64,000 bases of DNA, taken from the NCBI GenBank assembly GCA_003665935.1, contig QPLR01000005.1, positions 62,001 through 126,000 on the forward strand, in the 5' to 3' direction. The position numbers and the translations under genes were made by a program. The notes below the pieces were generated by a model. It saw only the letters and a list, made by a program, of their open reading frames with translations. It had not been told where the DNA came from and searched no databases. Positions 32,547 through 41,700 of this stretch are shown here, in pieces; within the stretch, counting starts at the first letter, position 1; each line of letters opens with the position of its first letter. The DNA comes from Halobellus sp. Atlit-31R. GTDB lineage: Archaea; Halobacteriota; Halobacteria; Halobacteriales; Haloferacaceae.

Positions 32547-32665
32547 TCGCGGCCCCGGCCCCGGACAGCTCGCGCGGCGCTACTCGCCCGTCGCGGCCCC
32601 GGACGGCCCACGCGGCGCTACTCGCCCGTCGTGGTCTCGGACAGCCCGCTGCAGCGGCGCTCTGC
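32547..32665 (+). repeat. Three degenerate direct repeats of about 38-43 bp
   Basis: Units at 32547-32589, 32590-32627 and 32628-32665 share gtcgcggccccggac and gcggcgctactcgccc; the third is decayed. They fill the convergent gap after the dehydratase gene. No coding or hairpin role is clear. Confidence 0.6.
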
Positions 32666-32691
32666 CGTCACGCGAGGAAACTCACCGTCCC

Positions 32692-33345
32692 CTACTCGTC
32701 CGGAATCGCGGGCTCGACGCCGAGCGCGCGGAGTGCATCGGCGGTGTCGTCCGCGGCGACCTGGATCGTGTAGCCCGCGACGAGCCGTGCGGTCTCCCAC
32801 GCCGACTCGCTGCCACAGTGTGCTTCTAGCAGCGCGAGCCCGTCGTCGAGCACTGCCGCCGTCTCGGCTCGAAGTTCAGAGAAGAGCCTCGCCCGGCGGT
32901 CGTCGTCGCGCGCCTCGAAGAAGGCGATCAGCCGCGCGTGGGTCCGGAGTGTGACGAGTGGCCGGCCGACCAGTCCGCCGGCGATCCGCTCGACGGTGGC
33001 GTCGCGGCCGCGGAGATACGCGTGCATCGGTCCCGGTGGCCCGGCGTCCGGCGTCCAGTCGGCCAGTTCGCTCGCGACGCGCTCGCGGTGGTCTCGCTCC
33101 TGCTCCGCGACCGCCGAGAACGCCGCGTGCGCGTCGGCGTCGCGTTCGTCGGCGGCCCACCCGACGAACGTCTCTCTGGCGGCGTGTTCGCTCGCCGCCG
33201 CCGCCTCCAGCAGCGCTGCGGGAGTCGGGTCGCCGCCGGCGGCCGCCCGGAGAAACTGTGCCGAGTCGAGCAGCGCGAGCGACGCCGACGCGTCTGACTC
33301 GACCCGCCGACGAAATCGGTCGCCGTCGCGCGTCTCAGTTCCCAT
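32692..33345 (-). CDS. Rubrerythrin-like/ferritin-like helical protein, 217 aa
   Basis: The start is set at [15 protein letters not shown] (33345); an in-frame ATG at 33366 would add seven residues. A four-helix bundle pattern with Glu/His metal-ligand spacing is suggested by [12 protein letters not shown] and [15 protein letters not shown] (E-x2/3-H type), as in rubrerythrin-family proteins, though the full set of ligands is not obvious. Rubredoxin-type Cys pairs are absent. A role in peroxide or iron handling is possible from the family only. Confidence 0.7.
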   Translation of the reverse strand: MGTETRDGDRFRRRVESDASASLALLDSAQFLRAAAGGDPTPAALLEAAAASEHAARETFVGWAADERDADAHAAFSAVAEQERDHRERVASELADWTPDAGPPGPMHAYLRGRDATVERIAGGLVGRPLVTLRTHARLIAFFEARDDDRRARLFSELRAETAAVLDDGLALLEAHCGSESAWETARLVAGYTIQVAADDTADALRALGVEPAIPDE

Positions 33346-33476
33346 ACTCGAGTGGTGATTCCCCATCGCCTAACGGTTTCTGTCGCCTCCTCCCTCGCGT
33401 CCCCACCCTCCAGATCGGTATCAGATGTGATACCGGAGTGCCAACAGTCTTATGTCGAGATAGTCGACCACGGGGT

Positions 33477-35345
33477 ATGAACGGCCGAGGCGTCGCTGTA
33501 GACGACGACACGAGGGCCCTCGTCGACGGGGACGAGCTGATCGACGCATTGGGAATCGACGACGCAGAGATCGAGTGGCGGAAGTCGTTCGTCAGACTCG
33601 AGGACGAAGACGAGGCGCGGATGCGGGCGCTCGATTCGACGTTCGACGACGTCGCCGACGAGGTCGTCGACGAGTTCTACGACCACCTGACGAGCGACCC
33701 GGCGGCGACGGAGATCATCGGCCGGTCGACCAAAGGCGTCGACCAACTGAAGAAGACACAGACGCAGTACCTGCGCTCGCTCACAGACGGCGAGTACGGT
33801 CGAGACTACTTCGCTCAGCGGGCCCGTATCGGCAAGATCCACGAGATGCTGGATATGGGGCCGAAGTTCTATATGGGCGCCTACAGCGTCTACTACGACG
33901 GTCTCATCTCCGCCATCGGCGAGGACGTCAAAGCCGAGTTCGGCACCGACAGTACTCCCGGCGCCGACGCCACCGACGAGGCCGCGACGCAGTCCGGCGT
34001 TGCCGACGGCGACACCTCCGGAGGTAACGACGGGCTGCTGTCGCAGATTCTCGGCGGCGCGGCCGAGGAGGCTGACGGGCGGGAGCGACGGACGGAGACC
34101 CCGGCGGGCGAAACCGACACCACAAGCGACGTCGACGCCGCGGTCGACGCAGTGGTCGAGCGGGCCAGTTCGCTCCTGAAAGTGCTCGCGCTCGACCAGC
34201 AGATCGCGATGGACACCTACATCCACGCCTACAGCGAGGAGGCGCGGCGCGAGGCCGAGCACCGCGAGGAGCTGGCCCGAGAGGTCAAAGAAGATCTCAG
34301 AGAGCCGATCGAGGACGTCTCGTCGGCGTCGTCGGTCGTCGCCGAGCGCTCCGCGTCGATCCGCGACATCGCCGGCGATCAGGCGCAGGATATGGAGGAG
34401 GTCGCCGCGGAGGTCTCACAGATGAGCGCGACCGTCGAGGAGATCGCGGCGACGGCCGAAGACGTGGAGGGCACGAGCGGCGAGGCGGTCTCGCGTGCGC
34501 GCTCCGGCGAGGAGGCCGCCGACGAGGCGATCGACGTGATGGAGGAGGTCGCTGACGCGGCGAACCAGGCGTCGGCCGATCTCGAACGGCTGCAGTCACA
34601 GATCGACGAGGTGGACGAGGTGATCGAGGCGATCGACGAGATCGCCGAGCAGACGAATCTCCTCGCGCTGAACGCGTCGATCGAGGCCGCGCGAGCGGGC
34701 GAAGCCGGTGACGGCTTCGCAGTCGTCGCCGACGAGGTGAAACAGCTCGCCGAGCAGTCTCGGGAGCGCGCCAGCGACGTCGAGGAGACGGTCGGCCGCG
34801 TTCAGTCGGACGCCGCCGACACGATCGACAGCCTCGCGGAGACGACCCGGAAGCTCCACGAGGGGATCGACCGCGGCGAGGACGCGATGGACAGCCTCGA
34901 CGAGATCGTCGACGCCGTCGAGCGAACGACCGAAGGGATCGCCGAGGTCGCGACGGCGACGGACGAGCAGGCGGTCAGCGCCGAGGAAGTGACGGCGATG
35001 GTCGAGACCACGCGTGAGCGCTCCGAGGAGATCGCAGACCGCGTCGACGACGTCGCCGAGGCAAGCCGCGAACAGACGGAGCGTATGGACGCGATTCAGC
35101 AGGCGGCGGACCGACTCGTCAACGTAGACGGAGACGCGGCCGCCGACGACCACGGTGACGCGGCGATGCCGCCCGGCGTCGGAGCCGATGCCGGACCACC
35201 GGCGGGGATCGATCCCGCGGACGCGGACGGGCCGCCGGCCGACGTGCTCGCCAACGGGGACGCCCCGACTGGCGACGCCGACGACGGGTTCGCGTTCGTC
35301 GGCACCGACGGCGGGGTCGCCGACGATACCGACGACGGACGGTAG
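33477..35345 (+). CDS. hemAT: HemAT globin-coupled aerotaxis transducer, 622 aa
   Basis: Soluble transducer with an N-terminal globin-type sensor. [16 protein letters not shown] starts the sensor and the proximal His is about 122 in [16 protein letters not shown]. Helix H follows at [20 protein letters not shown]. Between helices G and H sits a 65-residue low-complexity insert, which is unusual. A coiled coil and methyl-accepting signalling domain follow with the hairpin tip [20 protein letters not shown], then an acidic Gly/Asp/Pro tail. It senses O2 through heme and signals to CheA. The start ATG at 33477 has a TATA-like cttatgtc about 28 bp upstream. Confidence 0.93.
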   Translation: MNGRGVAVDDDTRALVDGDELIDALGIDDAEIEWRKSFVRLEDEDEARMRALDSTFDDVADEVVDEFYDHLTSDPAATEIIGRSTKGVDQLKKTQTQYLRSLTDGEYGRDYFAQRARIGKIHEMLDMGPKFYMGAYSVYYDGLISAIGEDVKAEFGTDSTPGADATDEAATQSGVADGDTSGGNDGLLSQILGGAAEEADGRERRTETPAGETDTTSDVDAAVDAVVERASSLLKVLALDQQIAMDTYIHAYSEEARREAEHREELAREVKEDLREPIEDVSSASSVVAERSASIRDIAGDQAQDMEEVAAEVSQMSATVEEIAATAEDVEGTSGEAVSRARSGEEAADEAIDVMEEVADAANQASADLERLQSQIDEVDEVIEAIDEIAEQTNLLALNASIEAARAGEAGDGFAVVADEVKQLAEQSRERASDVEETVGRVQSDAADTIDSLAETTRKLHEGIDRGEDAMDSLDEIVDAVERTTEGIAEVATATDEQAVSAEEVTAMVETTRERSEEIADRVDDVAEASREQTERMDAIQQAADRLVNVDGDAAADDHGDAAMPPGVGADAGPPAGIDPADADGPPADVLANGDAPTGDADDGFAFVGTDGGVADDTDDGR

Positions 35346-35400
35346 CGAACTGGTCGGTGGGCGTCCGCTCCCCGTGCTGTCGGCTGTACGTCACGACGAG

Positions 35401-35423
35401 CGTCGGCACCCCGAGTGCCGACG
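35401..35423. terminator. Hairpin between convergent hemAT and ferredoxin genes
   Basis: Perfect 9-bp stem cgtcggcac/gtgccgacg with loop cccga in the 111-bp convergent gap. No T-run follows, so transcription termination is likely but unproven. Confidence 0.45.
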
Positions 35424-35456
35424 AGGTGGAAGTATTCTCGGTCGGCGACGGCGGTG

Positions 35457-35783
35457 TCAGTCGTCGTCTGCAGCGGCGGCGGCGTCGGACGCGTCCTGTT
35501 CGATGCTCGGCGGGTAGACGCCGCGTTTCAGTTTGAGGTCGCTCTGCGGGCGGGCCATACAGGTCAGCGCGTAGTCCTCGCGTTCCTCCTCGGTGAACCC
35601 ACGTGCTGCGGGCTGGGTGACGTCACCCTCGACGATCTCCGCCGAGCAGGCGAGACACATCCCGACGCGGCAGGAGTACTCCTGGGCGATGCCCGCTTCG
35701 AGACACGCCTTGAGAATCGTCTGTTTGTCAGATACCTCGATGGTTTCACCAGTGCCGACGAACTCGACGCTGTACTCGGTCAT
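35457..35783 (-). CDS. 2Fe-2S ferredoxin, plant type, 108 aa
   Basis: The start chosen is MTEYSVEFVGTGETIEV (35783); a GTG nine codons earlier is less likely. Cluster ligands: YSCRVGMCLACSAE (C-x4-C-x2-C) and the fourth Cys in YALTCMARP. The acidic tail suits a halophile. It is an electron carrier, partner unknown. It has no neighbouring reductase. Confidence 0.9.
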   Translation of the reverse strand: MTEYSVEFVGTGETIEVSDKQTILKACLEAGIAQEYSCRVGMCLACSAEIVEGDVTQPAARGFTEEEREDYALTCMARPQSDLKLKRGVYPPSIEQDASDAAAAADDD

Positions 35784-35892
35784 ACTCCGTCGTTCGGAAG
35801 ACCTGTTCAAAACTCTTTGCGAAGCGGTCGGCCGTATCTGTCAGGCTCGACCACGACACTCGTGTGGGCTGCATCGGGTCGCGAGACGTCGA

Positions 35893-36354
35893 CTACGCCG
35901 CGTCGTCGCCGGCGGCGTCGGCCTCCTCCGGCTCCGAGCGGACCGTCATCACCGGCGCGTCGGCGGTCCGGACGACCTTCTCGGCGACGCTGCCGAGGAG
36001 GAACCGGCCGACGCCCGTTCGGCCGTGCGTCCCCATCACCACGAGGTCGACGTCCTCGTCGGCCACGTAGTCGACGATGACGCGGTGGGCGATGCCGGCC
36101 TCCACGGCGGTTTCGACGTCCACGCCCGCCGCTTCCGCACGCTCGGCGACGCCGTCGACCGCACTGTTGCCTTCCTCCTGCAGTGCCTCGGCGACGATGT
36201 CCGAGCCCATCTCCAGCGAGGAGTACGCGCCCGTGTCGACGACGTACAGGGCGTGGACCGTCGCGTCGTACTGTTTCGCGAGTTCGATTGCGTGTTCGAT
36301 CGCGCCGTCGGTCGCCGTGCTCCCGTCGGTCGGGACGAGGATCGTATCGTACAT
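35893..36354 (-). CDS. Universal stress protein, UspA family, 153 aa
   Basis: Starts MYDTILVPTDGSTATDGA. ATP-binding pattern GTHGRTGVGRFLLGSVAEKV (G-x2-G-x9-G-S) and the terminal VVRTADAPVMTVR are textbook. A short acidic tail follows. Likely an ATP-binding dimer involved in stress response; haloarchaea have many copies, so specific function cannot be assigned. Confidence 0.93.
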   Translation of the reverse strand: MYDTILVPTDGSTATDGAIEHAIELAKQYDATVHALYVVDTGAYSSLEMGSDIVAEALQEEGNSAVDGVAERAEAAGVDVETAVEAGIAHRVIVDYVADEDVDLVVMGTHGRTGVGRFLLGSVAEKVVRTADAPVMTVRSEPEEADAAGDDAA

Positions 36355-36447
36355 CGTCTCGTCCGGGCGTACGTCACGAGGGGTTTAGAAAGTACGCTCG
36401 ATTCGGCCGACTGCGACTGCGTCGACTCCGTCGACAGGGTTCACGTC

Positions 36448-36927
36448 TCAGTCCTCCGCCTGTTCGTCTTCGTTTTCGTCTTCGTCTCTGGCCTTTTGAT
36501 CTCCGTTCTCGGGACTCTCGCTGTCGGTGCCGACGTCGTCGGCCGCCGCGCCCGCTCCGTCGCCATCGTCAGCCACGTCGCCGTCGCCCGGTCGCTCGAC
36601 GACTGGTTCGTACGTCCCCGGAGCGTCCTCGGGGGTCATCGCGTCGGGGTCGTCACCGCGGAACCGCAGGATCGCCGCCTCACAGGACTGCAGACCGTCG
36701 ACCCGTTCGACGCCCTCGGCGAGCGCGACGGTCTCGGCGACGGTCCACGAGCCCGCGTCCGCATCGAACGCGAGCCCCTTCACCCAGGCGTCGGTGGCGA
36801 CGAGCACACCGGAGACGCGTCCCTCGTCTTCGATCGGGACGGCAAGCTCCAGCGCGTCCGATTCGTTCAGCTGTAGCAGTTCCTGGGCTTCCAGCGGTCG
36901 CGGCGGCAGCGAGTCGACGACGGTCAT
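36448..36927 (-). CDS. Conserved haloarchaeal protein with acidic tail, 159 aa
   Basis: The first 100 residues look globular (SLPPRPLEAQELLQLNESDA, GVLVATDAWVKGLAFDADAG, SCEAAILRFRGDDPDAMTP). The last 60 are almost all Asp, Glu, Gly and Ala. No motif of known function. The start MTVVDSLPPRPLEA lies just before the divergent Agl23-like gene, so the two may share a control region. Confidence 0.7.
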   Translation of the reverse strand: MTVVDSLPPRPLEAQELLQLNESDALELAVPIEDEGRVSGVLVATDAWVKGLAFDADAGSWTVAETVALAEGVERVDGLQSCEAAILRFRGDDPDAMTPEDAPGTYEPVVERPGDGDVADDGDGAGAAADDVGTDSESPENGDQKARDEDENEDEQAED

Positions 36928-37032
36928 ATCCGCGCTGGGTCGGGACGCTGCTTGGGCGTTGCGGATCGGGGGCGCTCCGCCGACGACGTCGGGACCAGAA
37001 AGCTTCTACACGGTGGCGGGAGAGTGGCTCAT

Positions 37033-38742
37033 ATGTCCCGCGCGGGCGAGTCCGGGTCCGAGGCTCCCGAGCGGACGCACGCGACGGTGGCTGGCCTCCG
37101 GTTCCGGCGTGATCGCGTGCTGGGCGTCGTCGTCGCGCTCGCACTCGCCGGGCTCGTCCTCCGGGTCGTCGGGCTCGGGGGGCGCCCGTTCCACTGGGAC
37201 GAAGCGCGCGTCGGCTACTGGACGCTCCGGTTTCTGGACACCGGCGCCTATCGGTATCGCCCCGTCGCGGGTGGCCCGCTGCTCTATCTCGTCGGTCGTC
37301 CGCTGCTGGCTCTCGGCGGCGTCTCCGACGGGCTCGCGCGGCTCCCGGTCGCCGTCCTCGGGGCGGCGCTGCCGCTCGTCGCGCTGCTCTTCCGTGACCG
37401 GCTCGACGACGTCGAGACGGTGCTTTTCGCGCTCCTACTGGCCGTCCAGCCGCTCGTCCTCTACTACTCGCGGTTCCTCCGCGGCGACGTCCCGCTGGCG
37501 CTGTTCGGCGTCGCGTTCGTCGGCCTCGCGCTGCGGGCGTGGGACCGGCGGAGTCGACGCGACGCGTACGCCGCCGCGGTGGCGCTCCCGCTCGCGGTGT
37601 CGGCGTCGGGGTTCGTCGTCGGCTACGTCGGCTGCTGGCTCGCCGCGTGGCTCCTCGTCGCCGACCAGCGCAGCGTCGCCGCCGACGGGGGTGCGAGCGC
37701 TCGGGCGGCCGCCGCAACGCTCCGCGAGCGACTCGTCGGGACAGCGACGCCGGCCGCCCGGGCCCTGCTTCTCGCCGCCAGCACGACGGTTCTTCTGTTT
37801 GCGCCCCGCGCAGGCCCCGGCGTGGACGTCGGGCTCTCCGACCCGGCGACGTCGCATCTCGCGATCTACGAGGGCACGGTCGGTGCAGCCTGGCGGTTCG
37901 TCGGTGTTCGAGTCGTCCACCGGTTCCCCGACGGGACGCACGCGTTCTTGCCGTACGTCGGCGACGCCGCCGGTACCCTCCTCTCGGTCGCGCTTCCGGT
38001 CGTCGTCGCCGCGACCGCAACCACGCTGTGGGCGCGCTACGCGTCGGTACGCCGGCCACTGGTCGAGGGCGTCGGCTACTGGGGCCTCCTCGGCGTCGTC
38101 GCGTTCCCGACGATCGCGGAGGTCTCCGCGCCGTGGGTGCTCGTCCACGTCGTCGTTCCGCTGTCGCTCCCGGCGGCCGTTGGCTTCGCCGCGCTACTCA
38201 GACGGGGCGTCGCGGCCGCGTCGGCGTCATCAGTCGATGTCGGAACCGTCGCCGCGGTCGCTCTGGTCGTGCTCGCGGTCGTCGCACAGGTCGGTGCCGT
38301 CACCGTCGGCGACGTTTACGGGCCGCCGGACCGCGATTCGCGACTCGCGCAGTACGCCCAGCCGAGCGACGACCTCGACGCGTTCGCGACGGCGGTTCGG
38401 AGCGCGGCCGACGACGATCGCTCGACGGTGGAGGTGCTCTACGTCGGCGAGGTGTACCACGTCCCGCCGGAGCGGACGACCCGACGTCCGCCGGTGGACG
38501 ACACCTGGGGCAACCGCCTCCCGCTGCCGTGGTACGTCGAGTCGGCGGGCGCGGACGCGGCGAGCACGGCGAACGTCTCCACGTTCGAGGCCGTGACGGC
38601 GAGCGGCTCGGTTCCGCCGGTGGTCGTGACCGCGCCCGCACATCGCGGGGACGTGGCTGCGCGACTCGGCGACGACTACGAGGCGACGGCGTACCGGCTC
38701 GGGCTGTGGAACCGCGACGTCGTGGTCTTCGCGAGAAACTGA
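37033..38742 (+). CDS. Agl23/flippase-associated membrane glycosyltransferase-like protein (TIGR03663), 569 aa
   Basis: Start MSRAGESGSEAPERTHATV at 37033. GT-C architecture: about ten hydrophobic segments, the first luminal loop with the acidic pair in GRPFHWDEARVGYWTLRF, and LVLYYSRFLRGDVPLALF further on. A C-terminal soluble part of 170 residues follows. It matches the archaeal TIGR03663 family named as flippase activity-associated Agl23, related to oligosaccharyltransferase-like membrane enzymes. A role in lipid-linked glycan transfer at the membrane is inferred from family. No other agl genes are adjacent. Confidence 0.85.
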   Translation: MSRAGESGSEAPERTHATVAGLRFRRDRVLGVVVALALAGLVLRVVGLGGRPFHWDEARVGYWTLRFLDTGAYRYRPVAGGPLLYLVGRPLLALGGVSDGLARLPVAVLGAALPLVALLFRDRLDDVETVLFALLLAVQPLVLYYSRFLRGDVPLALFGVAFVGLALRAWDRRSRRDAYAAAVALPLAVSASGFVVGYVGCWLAAWLLVADQRSVAADGGASARAAAATLRERLVGTATPAARALLLAASTTVLLFAPRAGPGVDVGLSDPATSHLAIYEGTVGAAWRFVGVRVVHRFPDGTHAFLPYVGDAAGTLLSVALPVVVAATATTLWARYASVRRPLVEGVGYWGLLGVVAFPTIAEVSAPWVLVHVVVPLSLPAAVGFAALLRRGVAAASASSVDVGTVAAVALVVLAVVAQVGAVTVGDVYGPPDRDSRLAQYAQPSDDLDAFATAVRSAADDDRSTVEVLYVGEVYHVPPERTTRRPPVDDTWGNRLPLPWYVESAGADAASTANVSTFEAVTASGSVPPVVVTAPAHRGDVAARLGDDYEATAYRLGLWNRDVVVFARN

Positions 38743-38830
38743 GCGGCGAGAGCAGAGAACAGGAGTCGAGAGCGGGTGTCGAGAGCGAGAGCAGAGAACG
38801 AGAACCGGGAGCGAGAGCAGAACCGGTCCT
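38743..38830. repeat. Purine-rich GAGAGCAGAGAAC repeats in a convergent gap
   Basis: Short imperfect GA-rich repeats (gagagcagagaac, gagagcgag, gagcgagagcagaacc) fill the gap between the Agl23-like and tfb genes. They are one-strand purine tracts; no gene or hairpin is seen. Confidence 0.5.
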
Positions 38831-38840
38831 GCCCCGACGG

Positions 38841-39794
38841 TTAGCGGAAGCCCATCGCTTCGATCTGCTCTTGGTACCGGTTCCGGATCGTGACTTCGGT
38901 CACCTGCGCGACGTCGGCGACCTCCCGCTGGGTCTTCTTCTCGTTGCAGAGCAGCGAGGCCGCATAGATCGCCGCGGCCGCGAAGCCCGTCGGCGACTTC
39001 CCGGAGAGCAGGCCCTGCTCGGCGGAGACGTCGATGATCTCGGTCGCCTTCGACTGTACCTCCTCGCTGAGCCCCAGCGACGAGGCGAAGCGCGGGACGA
39101 ACTGCTTGGGGTCGACGGGCTTCAGTTCGAGCCCGAGCTCCTGGGAGATGTAGCGGTACGTCCGGCCGATCTCCTTCTGCGGGACGCGGGAGACCTCCGC
39201 GACCTCGTCGAGCGAGCGCGGGATGCCCTCCTGCCGGCAGGCTGCGTACAGTGCGGAGGTGGCGACGCCCTCGATCGAGCGCCCGCGGATGAGGTCCTCG
39301 TTGAGCGCGCGGCGGTAGATGACCGACGCGACCTCCCGCACGGATCGCGGCACGCCCAGCGCCGACGCCATCCGGTCGATCTCGGAGAGCGCGAACTGGA
39401 GATTGCGCTCGCCGGCGTCCTTCGTCCGGATGCGTTCCTGCCACTTCCGCAGGCGGTGCATCTGGGAGCGCTTCTCCGAGGAGAGCGACCGTCCGTAGGC
39501 GTCTTTGTCCTTCCAGTCGATCGTCGTCGTCAGCCCGCGGTCGTGCATCGTCTCCGTGATCGGCGCCCCGACGCGGGACTTCGACTGCCGCTCGGAGTGG
39601 TTGAACGCCCGCCATTCCGGTCCGCGATCGATCTGCCGTTCGTCCAGGACCAGTCCGCAGTCGTCACACACCAACTCCCCCTGATCGGCGTCCGTGACGA
39701 TGTCCGACGACTCGCACTCCGGGCAGACGAGCCGTTCGTCGTCTGTCTGTTCGGTCTCCTGCTCTCGCTGGCGCTGACGACGCGAACGTTCCAT
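38841..39794 (-). CDS. tfb: Transcription initiation factor IIB (TFB), 317 aa
   Basis: N-terminal zinc ribbon [20 protein letters not shown] followed by DDCG. A B-finger region, [20 protein letters not shown], and two cyclin-like repeats follow ([40 protein letters not shown]). The last helix is [18 protein letters not shown]. It bridges TBP at the promoter to RNA polymerase and reads the BRE. Haloarchaea have several TFB paralogues, so the letter cannot be given. Start ATG at 39794 with strong TATA upstream. Confidence 0.96.
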   Translation of the reverse strand: MERSRRQRQREQETEQTDDERLVCPECESSDIVTDADQGELVCDDCGLVLDERQIDRGPEWRAFNHSERQSKSRVGAPITETMHDRGLTTTIDWKDKDAYGRSLSSEKRSQMHRLRKWQERIRTKDAGERNLQFALSEIDRMASALGVPRSVREVASVIYRRALNEDLIRGRSIEGVATSALYAACRQEGIPRSLDEVAEVSRVPQKEIGRTYRYISQELGLELKPVDPKQFVPRFASSLGLSEEVQSKATEIIDVSAEQGLLSGKSPTGFAAAAIYAASLLCNEKKTQREVADVAQVTEVTIRNRYQEQIEAMGFR

Positions 39795-39816
39795 TATAAG
39801 GTTTGTGGTGAACGGT

Positions 39817-39831
39817 ATATTTAAAGCTTTG
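39817..39831 (-). promoter_or_regulatory. BRE/TATA promoter of tfb
   Basis: The minus strand reads AAAGCTTTAAATATA, centred about 28 bp before the ATG, so the mRNA is probably leaderless. A second AT-rich stretch (attatgtaatg) lies just beyond, on the side of the divergent nuclease gene. Confidence 0.65.
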
Positions 39832-39902
39832 TGACAGGATAATTATGTAATGTGGCGAGTGGATCCCGAAGCGGTATATGCGCCGGCCGCGCGGTGGCTG
39901 AT

Positions 39903-40877
39903 ATGCGTGCGCTCACCCTCGTCGTCCTGCTTCTCGTGGTCGTATCCGGCTGTCTCGGTGGGACGCCGGAGCCGGCGTCCGAGCCGTCACCGGAAGCGAC
40001 GACCGCCCCCGAACCGGCGTCGGTCGCCCTGAGGACGGGGGCGAGCGCACCCGCCGGCGTCACCGTCTCCGTCACCGAGGTCGTCGACGGTGACACGGTG
40101 AAAATCGCGTACGCGAACGGGACGCGCGAGACCGTCCGGTTGCTCGGCGTCGACACGCCGGAGGTGTACGGCGAGAACGCCCCCGACGAGTTCGAGGGCG
40201 TGCCGGATACGGCCGCCGGCGAAACGTGTCTCGGCGACGCGGGCGAGGCAGCCTCGACGTACGCGGAAGAGCGCCTGACGGGCGAATCCGTCACGCTCGT
40301 CTTCGACGCCCAATCCGACCGGCGTGGCTACTACGGGCGTCTGCTCGCGTACGTCTACGTGGACGGCGAGTCGTTCAACTACGCCCTGCTCAGGGAGGGG
40401 CACGCCCGGGTGTACGACAGTACCTTTACCGAACGTGAACGCTACACGGCGGCGGAAGCCGCTGCGCGGGAGGCCGGTCGCGGTCTGTGGTCGTGTGCTC
40501 CGGGCGGCGGAGCGACATCTACCGGGACGGCTCGGGCCGACGGCGGGAGCACGCTCGTCGTCGACGCAGTTCACGCCGACGCCGACGGCAACGACAACGA
40601 GAACCTGAACGACGAGTACGTGGTCTTCCGCAACGCCGGCGACGACCGACTCGACCTCTCGGGCTGGACCGTCGTCGACGAGGCCGACCACACGTACACG
40701 TTCCCGACGGGGACCTCGCTAGATCCCGGCGCGACGCTGACACTCCGTACCGGCTCCGGAGTCGACACCGCGTCGACGCTATACTGGGGCGCGAGGGGGG
40801 CGATCTGGAACAACGGTGGCGACGTGGTCGTCGTCCGCGACGCGGCCGGCGCGACCGTCGTTCGGCAGTCGTACTGA
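39903..40877 (+). CDS. Secreted lipoprotein: thermonuclease-like domain plus lamin-tail domain, 324 aa
   Basis: Start MRALTLVVLLLVVVSGC at 39903; the Cys at about 17 follows a lipobox, so a lipid anchor on the cell surface is expected. Staphylococcal-nuclease-type domain: VVDGDTVKIAYANGTRETVR, LLGVDTPEVYG, FDAQSDRRGYYGRLLAYVYV, with the catalytic Asp/Arg/Glu pattern recognisable. A C-terminal lamin-tail-like domain follows: NDEYVVFRNAGDDRLDLSGW, TYTFPTGTSLDPGATLTL. It probably degrades external DNA for nutrients or modifies biofilm DNA. Confidence 0.9.
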   Translation: MRALTLVVLLLVVVSGCLGGTPEPASEPSPEATTAPEPASVALRTGASAPAGVTVSVTEVVDGDTVKIAYANGTRETVRLLGVDTPEVYGENAPDEFEGVPDTAAGETCLGDAGEAASTYAEERLTGESVTLVFDAQSDRRGYYGRLLAYVYVDGESFNYALLREGHARVYDSTFTERERYTAAEAAAREAGRGLWSCAPGGGATSTGTARADGGSTLVVDAVHADADGNDNENLNDEYVVFRNAGDDRLDLSGWTVVDEADHTYTFPTGTSLDPGATLTLRTGSGVDTASTLYWGARGAIWNNGGDVVVVRDAAGATVVRQSY

Positions 40878-40962
40878 GCCGGCGCGGCGGCGATCAGTCC
40901 CGACGACGCCGGGTCCCACAGTCGAGAAGCCTTTTTGTTTCGGCGGCGGGAATCTCGGGGTA

Positions 40963-41034
40963 ATGAGTCCGAGCGCCGTGACGAGACGGTCAGTGAGCGC
41001 CGCACTCCGTCACCCTCCGCGGGGGTGGCGGTGA
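40963..41034 (+). CDS. Short upstream ORF coupled to the methylase gene, 23 aa
   Basis: The ATG at 40963 encodes MSPSAVTRRSVSAALRHPPR plus three residues. Its stop overlaps the methylase ATG (TGATG). A TATA-like gcctttttgtttcgg about 28 bp upstream puts this ATG, not the methylase ATG, at the leaderless position. It may be a coupling leader peptide; the composition is unremarkable. Confidence 0.35.
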   Translation: MSPSAVTRRSVSAALRHPPRGWR

Positions 41035-41672
41035 TGGCGACGAAGTCGGCACTGGAGACGCAACTGGCCGTCGTCGCGGGGTTCGAGGATCCCCGGGCCG
41101 ACCTCGAGCAGTACCCGACGCCGCCGGAGCTGGCTGCACACGTCGTTCACGTCGCCGATCTCAACGGCGACGTCGAGGACCGACTGGTCGTCGACCTCGG
41201 CACGGGGACGGGGATGCTGGCGCTGGGGGCTGCGCTTCGCGGCCCGGCCCGCGTCGTCGGGCTCGACGTCGACCGCACGGCGCTGACGACGGCCGTCGCG
41301 AACCGGCGACGGGTCGGGACGAAGACGCCGATCGACTGGGTGCACGCCGACGCGACGCGAGCGCCGCTGTGTCCCGACGAGCCGACGACGGTGCTGATGA
41401 ACCCGCCCTTCGGCGCACAGCGAGGCAACGAACACGCCGACCGCGCCTTCCTCGAAACTGCGGCGCGACTCGCGGACGTGTCGTACTCGGTTCACAACGG
41501 CGGCTCGCAGGCGTTCGTCGAGTCGTTCGCCGCCGACCACGGGGGCGAGGTGACGCACGCGTTCCGCGCCACGTTCTCGCTGGAGCGGCAGTTCGCGTTC
41601 CACGAGGCCGACTCGAAGGAACTCGACGCCGAAGTCTACCGTATCGAGTGGACCGCCCCCGGCGAGCAGTGA
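41034..41672 (+). CDS. METTL5-like RNA (adenine) methyltransferase, 212 aa
   Basis: Start MATKSALETQLAVVAGFE. SAM site DLGTGTGMLALGAALRGP with acidic GLDVD, and the catalytic NPPFGAQRGNEHAD motif of N6-adenine methylases. EQYPTPPELAAHV at the start is the typical METTL5/YqfN-like beginning. The archaeal homologues are predicted to modify rRNA; the target here is inferred. Confidence 0.9.
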   Translation: MATKSALETQLAVVAGFEDPRADLEQYPTPPELAAHVVHVADLNGDVEDRLVVDLGTGTGMLALGAALRGPARVVGLDVDRTALTTAVANRRRVGTKTPIDWVHADATRAPLCPDEPTTVLMNPPFGAQRGNEHADRAFLETAARLADVSYSVHNGGSQAFVESFAADHGGEVTHAFRATFSLERQFAFHEADSKELDAEVYRIEWTAPGEQ

Positions 41673-41700
41673 CCGGTCCGGGTCGCGTGACCGACGGAAG

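Noticed and set aside
36448-36927. Cell-surface assignment for the 159-aa acidic-tail protein
   Set aside because: There is no signal peptide or membrane segment. Acidic tails are common in cytosolic haloarchaeal proteins.
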